Source: Pseudeuparius sepicola (Eukaryota > Arthropoda > Insecta > Coleoptera > Anthribidae). Taken from it: a stretch of 64,000 bases of DNA. The notes under the pieces are model-generated. The model did not search any database and had not been told where the DNA came from. It saw only the letters and a list, made by a program, of their open reading frames with translations. The DNA is taken from the NCBI GenBank assembly GCA_963920635.1, contig OY987300.1, positions 81,569,899 through 81,633,898 on the forward strand, read 5' to 3'. Below are positions 20,853-31,388 of the stretch, in pieces (the first letter of the stretch is position 1; every line of letters starts with the position of its first letter). The position numbers and the translations under genes were made by a program.

Positions 20853-22243
20853 GACAAGTATAATTATGTACGGCACCTTCTGACAGAAAAACCAAACTGC
20901 TGCTTCTTGTGCAGCCTACACAACAAATTTATTGATTTTCAAATTTACTAAAATATGTATACTGAAGGATTGCGCTTCTATAGGAAACAATTTCGCCATG
21001 TGTACGAAAAGTTAAATGAGCCTTTATCGGCCGGGTTTTGAATATTTGGTCACTTTTGACGGGCGATTTCTCCGCGTCTGACGTTTGATGTTTACATCTC
21101 GCCAAGGCCTACTTATTGAAAAAATCGTACAATAATGGGCTACATTATTGTACGATTTCTGTGCTTTTAATGACGATTTTGGGTCATTTTAATGCCGATT
21201 TCAAGAAAAAAGCATTTTTAATTTTATCAGACAGATTATGTTATGTTATATCTAATTATGCTTTAGCGAGAGTGTTGGATTTATAAATTAGTGGGGTGAC
21301 AAACATGCATGCCAGGTGTGAGTCAACATTAGGGGTTACTTCTAGTATCTGCCATTTTAGTTTGTGTCGAGAAAAAACTTAAAAACTTCTTTGTCAGAAA
21401 ACAATAATTTCAACTGTATAATTTTTGGTCCTTTCTGTACTATAGTAATAACTTTGACTTAGGGACCGTTTGATCCGCTTCAAGGGGACTATTCGATAAA
21501 GCCTTTATGCGGTTTTAACTGTGAAATATGTAGGAGTCGCGGCCCGCATACACAAGGGCCTGGGATTACTATGCCTAAAACTGGGAGATTCTCGGGGTTT
21601 TTTTAGACCTGCCAATTCTTGCTGCTCGCGACAAATAACAGTCGAAAAGGATTTGGGGGATTTCAGAGTGTATTTTTTACGTGATATATTGCTTTGTTTT
21701 CGCGTATATATCATGGTTTTACACCGCTACTTTCACTTTGGGTTGTAACTTTGAATAGTAGGTACATACATTTTAACAGGCGATAGGTCTCGACTGATTT
21801 TGTTATAGGCAACCCGCAATACACGAGTCGTGTTAGTCGCATACGTCGCAAAATTATACAGAATTCCGCTCAGACAAATAATAAACATAGACTAATAAGT
21901 CAATACAATACAGAGCCTGCCAAGATAAAAAAATGAAATCTAAAACAAAACACTGCAATGATTGCACCATTGCCAAACTTCTTCATAAATTTATCTTGTA
22001 CTTACGAAATAAATGTGCAACCAATTTTGGAAAACATCAATTTGGAACAATTAGTTGATATCTACAATCTACATAATATAGTAAAAATTTGGACTGTATC
22101 ATTTCACAATAAGTTTTATTGTCCTTAATGAATCGCTTATTCTGGCTAACGTGGCAACGTTGCACCAGCTCTTTGTGATCGTTGCGCATTTGCTTTATTG
22201 TGCCCCAACAGCTGATCCAGAGTATTGTTGTTGTACAAAATAC
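20853..22243. other. unassigned region
   Basis: No gene supported. Frames at 21505-21750 overlap on both strands and show no recognised domain. Two neighbouring inverted copies of ATTGTACGATTT occur near 21.13-21.16 kb (short hairpin). Confidence 0.35.
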
Positions 22244-23075
22244 ATACAGGATGACTTTTTTAGGTCTACCACCGCGATTTTCTCGCTCATTTGCGGCCTA
22301 CAAAAAAAACGCAAGAAACAGAAATATGGCAATTTTGGACAGCTAAGTGGTGCTGCAAAAGAAATCGGCATCCATGGCCAACTTGTCGCGCAATATTAAA
22401 AAAACCTCAAATTGAACAAAACTATTAATGGCCGTGGTATGTTTATTTTAAGAGACAGAGAAAAACTTTTATATTGAAAATTGATGGCACTAAGAAGCTT
22501 TATGCAAAAGGGTACTCAGATAGTTTCAGAAAATTACACAGGGTCTTCGGCTCTCTTGAGGCTTTGATTTTTTTTTGTTTATTTCTTATTAAGCGATTTT
22601 CTCGCTTATTTTTGGCCGCACAGAAAATATGTAGGAAAACAAAATATGGCAATTTAGGTCAGCGAGGCGACATTAAAAAAGGAATGGGCCTCCATACCCA
22701 ACTTTTCGCGGTGTACTAAAAAAAACTAAAATCGACAAAAATTTTCATGGTCTCAAGAGAGCCGCGAAGACCCTGTGTAATTTGTTGAAACTATCTGAGC
22801 ACCTGGGTGGATAAAGCTTCCCAGTGCCATCAATTTTCAATATAAAAGTTTTCCTCTGTCTCTTAAAATAAACATTCCACGGCCATTAATAGTTTTGCTC
22901 AATTTGAGGTTTTTTTAATATTGCGCGACAAGTTGGCCATGGATGCCGATTTCTTTTGCAGCACCACTACTTAGCTGTCCAAAATTGCCACATTTTTGTT
23001 TCTTACGTTTTTTTTGTAGGCCGCAAAATGAGCGAGAAAATCGCGGTGGTAGACCTAAAAAAATCATCCTGTATA
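22244..23075. mobile_element. 832-bp foldback element IR6
   Basis: Ends are ATACAGGATGACTTTTTTAG and the inverse CATCCTGTAT. Arms 22244-22560 and 22752-23075 match closely and contain ACCGCGATTTTCTCGCTCAT. The loop contains a diverged direct copy of part of the arm (GCGATTTTCTCGCTTATTTT, near 22.59 kb), so the left side was partly duplicated. Small frames inside are mirrored and non-coding. Confidence 0.75.
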
Positions 23076-23189
23076 CAGTGGGAAGGGTAAAGTGTTAGAT
23101 TTCTGGCATAGGAAATGAAAACTCTGCTTATCATTTGATGCAGGCTTAAGTGTTAAATTTGTTGTTTTTGTTTTGTTTTAGGGTAGTCT

Positions 23190-23920
23190 ATAGTGTGTCC
23201 CAATTTGATACTGGACAACTCGGAATTATATGAAGGACAAGAAAAACAAATGGTCTCTATTTTTTTATTGGTAGTCCCAAGATAGATTATCTCACAGGCG
23301 GTGGTATTTGCATGGGGTAATTATTTCATGGCCTGCTATGATTTTTTAAAATAACTAATTTGCAAGAAACCCTATTAGTGATTTTTTTACGACAAAATGT
23401 TATTAAGAAAACTTGTTCAGAATTAAAAACTGAGTAGAATTGCAAAATTTCTCGGCTTACTTTGATTTTTAGCTTTTTCGCCTTTTTCTCCCACTTTTTT
23501 CTTAGAAATGTGTCCTTTCTGGAGCTTTCACGTCAGAATATTAGGTAGTAAGGAAACTTATAAAAATAAAATTTTGACGTGAAAGCTCCAGAAAGAACAC
23601 TTTTCTAAGAAAAAAGTGGGAGATAAATCTAAAAATCAATATAGGCCTAGCCTTTTGAAATTTTGCGAATCAACTCAGTGTTTCATTCTGAACAAGTTTT
23701 CTTAATAACATTTTGTCGTAAAAAATCCCTAATGGGGTTTCTTGAAAATTTGCTTTTTTAAAAAATCATAGCACGCCATGAAATAATTATACCCCATCCA
23801 AATACCACCACCTATGAGATACCCTCCCTTCGCCCTACCAATAAAAAAATAGATACTTTTTGTTTTCCTTGCCCTTCATATATTTCTGAGGTATCCAGTA
23901 ACAAATTGGGACACACTGTA
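23190..23920. mobile_element. 731-bp palindromic element IR5
   Basis: Ends ATAGTGTGTCCCAATTTGAT and inverse CAAATTGGGACACACTGTA. Arms 23190-23535 and 23575-23920 with a 39-bp loop; the arm centre carries TGGAGCTTTCACGTCA and its inverse. No coding capacity. The TGTGTCCC terminus resembles those of R-B and of IR9. Confidence 0.75.
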
Positions 23921-24644
23921 TGTTTATTATTTGTCTGAGGAATTCAGTGTCGCCAAAAGATGGAATTCAATCTGCGTTTCTACGTTTCTACGAATTTATC
24001 GACATATTCCGAATCCCACTTATGTTTTATCGTTAAAAATGCCCTTTCACGACAAATCCGTTCCTGTTCTAGCGTTCAGTAAAGCGTTTCCTTTCGTCGT
24101 TACGGGAATTATTGTCCTCCTGTCGCTTTAAAATGAGCACCGACCAGCATGGAGGCACGACAAAACGCCAGTGGCATGCCTCGTGAATCTCTAAAATTTG
24201 GTTTTATTGGTTTTATTAAAAAAAATGCATTTCCAAACATTTTCAAATTGAAGTCCGAGTTGTTAGAAAAATATGCCCAATACGATTTTGTTGACCCAAA
24301 AAATATGTCATAGTAGGCCTTGATTTCTTAAAATAATATGTGTCGTTTTGCCCTAAAGTACAACTGTTGTTAGTGATGCCCCATAGTTAAAAAAACTAGA
24401 TCAATATCGGATGATAAATACATTATGGGTCACACTGCATTATGTCCCGTTTATTATTTTTATTAAAAAAAAAAACAAATTAAAATGGAACCGCCTATGG
24501 TAAAAAATACAAAAAGGGGAAATATTCTCCGTTTTGTCAAGGCTTTCAGGACCGTAACGGCGTTATTGCGCTTTTAAATAAAGGAATGAAAAAGAAATGT
24601 ATGGTGGAAATCTGGAAGGGACATTGTTCGCTTTTGTTCCTTTT
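23921..24644. other. unassigned region
   Basis: The frame at 23931-24131 and the rest show no recognised domain. No inverted repeat or element end could be fixed apart from the border with repeat R-B at about 24645. Confidence 0.35.
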
Positions 24645-26640
24645 CACTTTCTTATGGCACTTTTTAACGGGCTTCAAGATGGCGTTTTTAGATTTGTTCT
24701 ACAACATTTCGTTTTTGAGAAACCATCTTCAACTTTATTTTTTTTAAATATGGATTTTTTTTTTCAGATTTTGCAAGCACTTTTCATTGTAAATACCATG
24801 ATGTAGACACGAAATTTTAAAATGTTTTGAGACAATTATTCTGAAAATTCCTTTTTTCCATCCATTTTTTTCTAATGCGGCCCTGTATTTAATAACAAGA
24901 AGTCTAAATATTAATCAGTATTGTCAACAATTTAACTTACAACTTATCTTTCAATCGGAGAACCAAAAAAAGGACGGCAAAGACTAATAACAGTCACATA
25001 CGATAATACAAAATGAATAAAAATCCTCCACCTAGAAACAACAAAACCAACCCCTTGTCATTTGTCATAACTCCCACTGTATTATTTAGTTAATAATTTG
25101 TATTATTAGGAATGGAGGGTGCTTTGGTGCTTTTTCAAATAACGACAAAGGACCCCGCACACTTTTTTAGTAAAATCCGGCTCCCGTTAATTTTGCTAAT
25201 TTTTTTATATGTTATTCTACACATCATTCAGATCAAGTCCCCATGGGCAGAAAGTCCTAGGACCCCAAGGTTAAGAGATACAGGGTGTTCACGAAATATT
25301 GGAGACTCCCTTAACTTTCTTATTTTTGACCAGAGAAAAAAGGGTTTTATATGAAAGTTGTAGAAAATTTTCTCTACTTTCAAAAAGAAAATCGAACGTC
25401 GCCTTTTCAAGGTTGTTTTTTTTAACGAAACACCCTGTATGTTACCGTATGGCTAAAGTACAGATCTTTGAAGGTTTGTACAGGGTGCTCACGAAATATT
25501 GGAGACCCCTTAACTTTCTTATTTTTGACCAGAGAAAAAAGTGTTTTATATGAAATTTGTGCGTGTGTTCCATTAAAAAAAAATAGGTCTCCACCTTGAA
25601 AACGCGACGTTCGATTTTCTTTCTGAAAACGGCGTTGGAATGTAGAGAAAATTTTCTATAAAACACTTTTTTCTCTGGTCAAAAATAAGAAAGTTAAGGG
25701 GGGGTCTCCAATATTTCGTGAACACCCTGTATCTCTGAACCTTGGGGTTCTAGGACTTTATGCCCATGGGGACTTGATCTGAATGATGTGTAGAATAACA
25801 TATAAAAAAATTAGCAAAATTAACGGGAGCCGGATTTTACTAAGAAAGTGTGCGGGGTCCTTTAACATGTTAGCATGTTATATCTTGTGTCACAGAGATA
25901 GTGTATGTAATGAGATAATGAATGTATTGTGGCAATTAATAAATGGCAAAAGTTATTAGTCTCATTGGCTTAAAGCTTTCTTCTCACAATTAGAAAGAGC
26001 GAAGAATTTAATCCAAGACACTGTTTGCTGAACAACAACAGAGGAAAACACTAACCAGACAGGGCCGTATTTAAAAATATTAAGTTTTCGAAGTAAAAAT
26101 AAACTGTAAGTTAAATTGTTGACAATACTGCTTAGTATTTAGACTTCTTATTATTAAATGCAGGGCCGCAATAGAAAAAATGAATGGAAAAAATGAATTT
26201 TCAGTATAAATGTCTCAAAACATTTTAAAAATATTTCGTGTCATACATCATGGTATTTGCAATGAAAAGAGCTTTCAAAATCTGCAAAAAAAATCCAGGT
26301 CCGTATTTAAAAAAATTAAGTTGAAGATGGTTTTTCAAAAAGGAAATGTTGTAGAACAAATCTAAAAACGTCTTCTTAGAGCCCGTTAAAAAGTGCCATA
26401 AGAAAGTGTTTTTCTTTTTTTCTATCTGGGATAACAACTTCAGAAAAAAATAAAATCGAAAACGCAAAATTTTACTTTTTAAAAATAACATAAAATCGAA
26501 AAAAGATATCAGAAATCTGTTTATGTCATTTTATTGACCTTAAAATTGCGCAACTTTTTCCCCATTTAACCGTTGTTCTATCTCTCACCGTTTGCAAGAT
26601 CCCCATGCTGTTCATTCTTATATCCTGGACACATTGTATA
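24645..26640. repeat. compound inverted repeat: R-B copies 2 and 3 around inner palindrome IR7
   Basis: Outer arms are R-B sequence: 24645-24942 pairs with 26109-26411 (phrases GTGCCATAAGAAAGTG, AAATTGTTGACAATACT). An inner pair, 25147-25378 and 25642-25863, shares GGACCCCGCACACTTT and GATACAGGGTGTTCACGAAA. Inside the inner loop the block TTGGAGAC(TC)CCTTAACTTTC appears again as a direct repeat at 25490-25580. The whole is a palindrome within a palindrome. No coding content was recognised. Confidence 0.7.
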
Positions 26641-27025
26641 TACAATATACACGCGTCCGTCGATCACCCGTTTACATACGTTCTCCGGCGAACATATCGA
26701 AAAATTGACACGTCCCTAGGAGGGTGGGCCGACGCAAAAAATTTCCAGTTATTTAATCAGCCGAAACGAGGTCAAAAAATTTCCAATTCCCCCTACGCAC
26801 GTCGAATTTGCAGGGGGGGGGGTCGTGTTAGGGCACGGGCGTAGCCAGAATTTAGTTTTGGGGGGGGGGGGTTAGTTTGAGAAGTAAATAAAACAACAAA
26901 AATATACTTACATGAAATTTAATATCTATATATTCATCCGAAAAACTACGACATATTTATAAAGTTCTTAACTTTAAATGAAATGGATAAATTAATTTCG
27001 TTCCTCTGCGCTAAATCTAAAACCA

Positions 27026-27325
27026 TTAAAGAAGAAATCTTCGGCTTTTTCTTTTAAATATATCCACTACTTCATCTGCATGAATTTCTGTTCCATAGTG
27101 AATGTTCATTAGAGCCAAACCATTAAGTCTGTTTTCACTTGTAGTGTTTCGTAAATAGTTTTTCAGTTTCCTTAGGCTCGAGAAAGACCTTTCTGGGGTA
27201 GCAGTGGATACAGGAATGGTAGCCAAGATTTGTAGTAATGTGTAAATATTAGGATAAAGGTTTTTATCGCACATATCTAGGCATTCCAAACTAGATTTCG
27301 GGGTAGGCAGTCTTCTTATCAGCAT
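27026..27325 (-). pseudogene. hAT transposase C-terminal dimerisation region (copy A3)
   Basis: 99 codons, with PVSTATPERSFSSLRKLK and NRLNGLALMNIHY. One Arg to Lys change in the ERSFSSLRRLK box compared with A1 and A4. Upstream coding sequence is deleted, so only the dimerisation tail is encoded. Confidence 0.88.
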
Positions 27326-27572
27326 GCAAGGTAGCTGAAGCTTTGATAGCTAGGTTTATCACCCTTCCTTTTTTTCCCCTCCATTTTTCGACAGTAATAA
27401 TGATTCACGTATCTATCCTTAACAAGGTCATCGAATAACAGCGCACTAAAATTACTCACTTACACGGTACACTTAATTCTCTTCACTATTCGTTCACCAC
27501 TTTTCACTTTTATTCGCTTCGAGTTCGCATGGAACAATACTGCCGTAAGCGCGGTCACGCGCCGCGGCGCCG

Positions 27573-27580
27573 CTTATATA
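27573..27580 (-). promoter_or_regulatory. TATA-like box of hAT-A3
   Basis: CTTATATA on the plus strand, in the same GC-rich context as A2 and A4. Confidence 0.5.
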
Positions 27581-27900
27581 GCAGCCCAGTAGCCGTCCAG
27601 ATACTTCCACGAACTTCCACAAAGTTCCGCTCATTTCGACCGAGGGGCGTGGCGAATAATCGAGAAACAACGCAAAGTGTCCCTACAATACAAAATAGTT
27701 CGGCTGCAACTGCGTCTGCCTCTCGTCAAAAGATGGCGCTAGGCGCTACTATTACTACATATATTCAAACGTAATAATAATTTAACTCTTCACTCCTCGT
27801 ATTTTTTCGGTATAATATTAGGTAATATTTTGCTTATTTCGGGGGGGGGGGGGTTGAACCCCCGAAACCCCCCCCCCTTGGCTACGCCCGTGCGTTAGGG

Positions 27901-28579
27901 GCTCATCCCTCCGGGCCACCCCCTGGGAGGGGGGTGGGGGGGCGACTAGCAAAGCACGTATCAAATTTTTATTTGATTTTCGCCGGGCCTACATACGGCA
28001 ATGTGTAACATTGTGTCGCAAACGTGGGAAAAATCAAACTGAATACATGTACCACAATATATGTACCAATATGTACCTACAGGATAATTTACATAACATT
28101 CTTACCCACTATCCCTATACTAAAATCAAGTAGGTAACTCTTAACCTTGGCGTAAATAAAAGCACATCATCGATGACGTTCGGCGAAATAAGGCGATTGG
28201 TCAATAGGCCATAAAATATCAGCGCGTCTGGCAACAGGGTCGTACTCGATCGCAAAAGCGTATTTATGTGGTTTTATCTTGTTGTTTTCAGCTATTTAGA
28301 CGCTGCCACAAATAATTTTATCGATGTTTTGACTCATTTTAATAAAGCCAATAAATTGTTTCCTAAATATTTTGACATAAACAATAATTGTAAAAGTGAA
28401 ATTAAAGAAAGGTCGTGCCTCGGTGGGGCTCTGGCGAAAATCTCGAAGCACACGTTCTTGTTTACATCAGGCCTAAGAGTTATTTAACAAAGCCAATACT
28501 GCTGTGGAAATTTTGCATTTGCCATATATTTTATTTTTTCAGTCATTTTACTCTTAATAAATATCATATTTATGGATGG
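27901..28579. other. unassigned region
   Basis: Begins with a G-rich patch (27900-27960) and continues A+T-rich. The frames at 28266-28487 and 28415-28609 overlap one another and show no recognised motif. Confidence 0.35.
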
Positions 28580-28957
28580 AACGTGATACTTTATTATGAA
28601 TTAAATTAAATTATGGAAGGTGTCCATTTTGTGCAACACAGAGAGCATATACCTTCTTAATAGACTTCTCTTGTAGTTAGCCGCGATACCTGCCTCGTTC
28701 ATCTCTCTGATCTCCTGACATATTTTTTCTTTAACTTGGTCGATATTATTGGACCTCTCCGCATATTCAAAGTGCCCCACAGAAAGAAATCCAGTGGGGT
28801 CAAGTCTGGGCTTCTGGCAGGCCATAAAGTAGTTATATTTGAACCAATCCACTCTCCAAAAGTGTCATCTAAATGCCTCTTGACAGCATTTTTTATTTGT
28901 GTGCCGGAGCACCGTCTTGTTGCCAAACAATATTCGGCTCATTAACTTGATTGAATA

Positions 28958-28965
28958 GATAAGAA
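28958..28965 (+). repeat. 8-bp target site duplication of hAT-B, left
   Basis: GATAAGAA directly precedes the element and is repeated exactly at 30396-30403. Confidence 0.9.
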
Positions 28966-29229
28966 CAGTGGCGTAACTACAGGGTGTTCAGAGTGTGCGG
29001 TGAACACGGGCCCAGAGCTGCTAGGGGCCCACCGCCACCAAGATTCATACAGGGCGCATAAATTTCGGTTTTTCCGATGTGAGCCGATTGATGTGATGCT
29101 GCGTAATAACCGACGAGTCGGAATCTCTAATTGGTTACATAGAGGGCGATTGAAATTCCCCAACAATAAAAATGCAAGGGTAGTACAAAAAATGTACCTA
29201 GGTATAATAACTTGAGAGTAAATGTACCT

Positions 29230-29871
29230 ATAGGATGATCCAACTCGGCGCTTCAGGCCTACTGCGGGAACACGAAAATTGAAAGTAAAATTTCGAACAG
29301 AGGTTCTTAAATGGGACATACTGTAAGGTCCAATTATGACCAAAAATTTGATTTTTTCTTGTTTGGGGAAATGGCCGCTGGGACATCATCAATATTTTTC
29401 CCCAGAAACATACTTACCTTTTTTTCCTAAATATTGAAAGTCCTTATCATTCTCAACAACTTTTATAAGAAAAGATTTTCTGTATCTTTTATTGTTCAAA
29501 ATTTACAATTGATTGTCAGAAATTATTTAAGAGAATATTAGGTTGTCTTGTGCGCCCTTAAATTTTTTTAACTGCAATATTAAAAAACAATTTTTGTAAC
29601 AAACTATAATAGCAAACAAGTCAGTAACAAGCACAATTCAAAAATTTAAAAAATAGTCCAGTCGAACTAATTTAATGGTGCACAAGGCACCCTAACAATA
29701 CTCTTAAATTATGTCCGACTATCGAAATTGTTTTCATGGCTGACTAGATTTCGGAAAACCGATCCTAGAGAATAGAAAAAATTCCATGTTCCATTCCTGT
29801 TCGAAATTTTATTTTCAGTTTTCGTGTTTCCGCACTAGGCCTGGGGGCATCGAGTTTGGATCACCCTGTAC
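29230..29871. mobile_element. foldback element nested in hAT-B
   Basis: Outer arms of about 80 bp pair across 29230-29315 and 29790-29871, sharing GAACACGAAAATTGAAAGTA-type sequence in inverse. A second inner pairing joins the part near 29535 (AGAGAATATTAGGTTGTCTT) with the part near 29690 (AAGGCACCCTAACAATACTC). The right end is CACCCTGTA, the common terminus. Confidence 0.6.
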
Positions 29872-29997
29872 AGAACGTACATGGTGATTCAACCTTTTGA
29901 CCTATAATGGCGTTTTTCGACCTGTAGTGAGCAATTGGCATTATTATTAACTGTTGGTCAATACAAAGTTTAAGTTGGATTATTCTCTATGCACCAA

Positions 29998-30291
29998 CAG
30001 GGTGTCCCATTTTCGATACTACACTGACCTACTTTTTCATAAAAAGAAACGCTCGTATACAGAATTTTCATGCGGCCTCCTTGTTTTTTTTAACACAAGG
30101 TGATTCTCAAAATTTGCCATTTTCAGGCACCCCCCTATATCCGTTATACGCTAACTTGCTGAAACGGTAAAAATCTACCGTTATCGATTTTTTACGTAGA
30201 ATTCAGTGGCGTTCACAGGTTTTTTCTAGGAGGTAAGAATTTCAAAATATAAATATAACTTGCAAAAGTATCGAAAATGGTACATCCTGTA
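29998..30291. mobile_element. small CAGGGTG-ended element nested in hAT-B
   Basis: Starts ACAGGGTGTCCCATTTTCGATACT-like sequence and ends with its imperfect inverse (AGTATCGAAAATGG, then CATCCTGTA), about 294 bp. Non-coding MITE-like unit. Confidence 0.6.
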
Positions 30292-30738
30292 GGTACAATG
30301 TTTTTCATTGTTACACCACTTTCAAACATAAAAAAAACACAGGGGCCCACCTGAAATATTGAAGACGGGCCTAAACTTTCGTAGTTACGCCACTGGATAA
30401 GAAATTTCTATTCTTAAGAGTTGTAAATATTTTGGTCCAGTTAAACCACCTTCAAAAAATACTGGACCAATTATGTGATTCCGAAAAATACAACACCAAA
30501 CATTTATTGAAGTTCGACCTTGCCGTTGAATTGAAATAAACTGTCGTGTATTTTTTGATGACCAATAGTAGTGTTCTTCTATTAAAAACGCCACATGTTG
30601 TAAAAGTGGTTTCATCAGTCCACAATATAGAATCTGTAATAAATAGTAAAAACCGTAGAAGTAGTAATAGAATAGAAATATCTAGTAGTAGTTAGTTAAT
30701 AGTAGTATAGTGTAATCTTTATAGTAATAACTTACTAC

Positions 30739-31388
30739 TGAGATATTTTTTCTTTAACTTGGTCGATACTATTTGACATCTCCGCATATACTTCAAAGTG
30801 CCCCACAGAAAGAAATCGAGTGGGGTCAAGTCTGGGCTTCTGGGAGGCCATAAAATAGTTCGATTTGAACCAATCCACTCTACAAAAGTGTCGTCTAAAT
30901 GCCTCTTGACAGCATTTGATTTATGTGCTGGTGCACCGTCTTGTTGCCAAATAATATTCGGCTCATTAACTTGATTCAATAGATCAGAAATTTCTCCTCT
31001 TAAGAGCTGTAAATATTTTAGTTCAGTTAAACCACCTTCAAAAAATACTGGACCAATTATGTGATTCCGAAAAATACAACACCAAACATTTATTGAAGTT
31101 TGACCTTGTCGTTGAATTGAAATAAACTGTATTTTCTGATGACCAATAGTGAGTGTTTCTTCTATTCTATTAGAAATGCCACATGTTGTAAAAGTGGCTT
31201 CATCAGTCCACAATATAGAATCTGTAATAAATAGTAAAAACCGTAGGAGTAGTAATAGAATAGTAATATCTAGTAGTAGTTGGTTAATAGTAGTATAGTG
31301 TAGGTAATCTTTATAGTGATAACTTACGTGATAAAAATACGCACCTATAAACTGATCATTTTCCGCTTGCCTCTCCAACACTAAACTT
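30739..31388 (-). pseudogene. mariner-type transposase relic M4, catalytic part (triad kept)
   Basis: Exon-like block 1 ends LERQAENDQFI at 31345. The interval 31222-31344 has intron-like borders, and exon 2 starts at 31221. All three catalytic Asp codons are present: GAT 31204-31202 (WTDEA), GAC 30940-30938 (DGAPAH) and GAT 30817-30815 (PLDFFLW). Spacing between the second and third is 41 codons, that is 40 residues between them. Unspliced, one 220-codon frame runs through, because the intron has no stop in that phase. The NRR..H.YW region is altered (NRIEETLTIGH) and the C-terminus is cut at 30739. The N-terminal block lies beyond an insertion at 32649-32845. Confidence 0.85.
31222..31344 (-). 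other. putative intron in transposase M4 (123 bp)
   Basis: On the minus strand the interval begins GTGCGTATTTTTATCAC and ends TTTATTACAG. Joining its edges in phase 1 creates the Asp before SILWTDEA, as in M2. Repeated TACTA/ATAGTAGT-like triplets fill it. Confidence 0.6.

Larger units (their letters stand above)
26834..27892 (-). mobile_element. hAT transposon hAT-A copy 3 (1059 bp)
   Basis: Termini CACGGGCGTAGCC and inverse. Flanking 8-bp repeats are TGTTAGGG (26826-26833) and CGTTAGGG (27893-27900), one mismatch. Relative to copies A2 and A4 it has lost a further piece of the N-terminal frame: TTTGATAGCTA runs directly into GGTTTATCACCC near 27350. It keeps the leader, the TATA-like box and the hATC block. 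Confidence 0.9.
28966..30395. mobile_element. hAT-like non-autonomous element hAT-B (1430 bp)
   Basis: Termini CAGTGGCGTAACTAC and exact inverse GTAGTTACGCCACTG; perfect 8-bp target duplication GATAAGAA. These are hAT hallmarks. No transposase could be read. It carries two further foldback units: one at about 29230-29871 (TAGGATGATCCAACTCGGCG paired with GAGTTTGGATCACCCTGTA) and one at about 29998-30291 (ACAGGGTGTCCCATTTTCGA paired with TCGAAAATGG and CATCCTGTA). So it is a host for later insertions and itself an insertion in M3. Confidence 0.88.
28580..30735 (-). pseudogene. mariner-type transposase relic M3, split by hAT-B
   Basis: The C-terminal half lies at 28601-28957 (GEWIGSN, LWPARSPDLTPLDFFLWGTL, then DQVKEKI) and the more N-terminal half of the catalytic domain at 30404-30632 (ATFTTCGVFNRR, RQGRTSINVWC). 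They were one sequence before the element at 28966-30395 inserted, because removing that element and one copy of its 8-bp duplication rejoins them. The third catalytic Asp (PLDFF) is present. The GAPAHK box is damaged near 28.9 kb (frame change). The relic ends at about 30735 within its intron, where it meets copy M4. Confidence 0.85.

Noticed and set aside
28942..29343. 133-codon minus frame MVIIGPYSMSHL
   Set aside because: It crosses the hAT-B terminus and its nested foldback; no domain, so an accidental frame.
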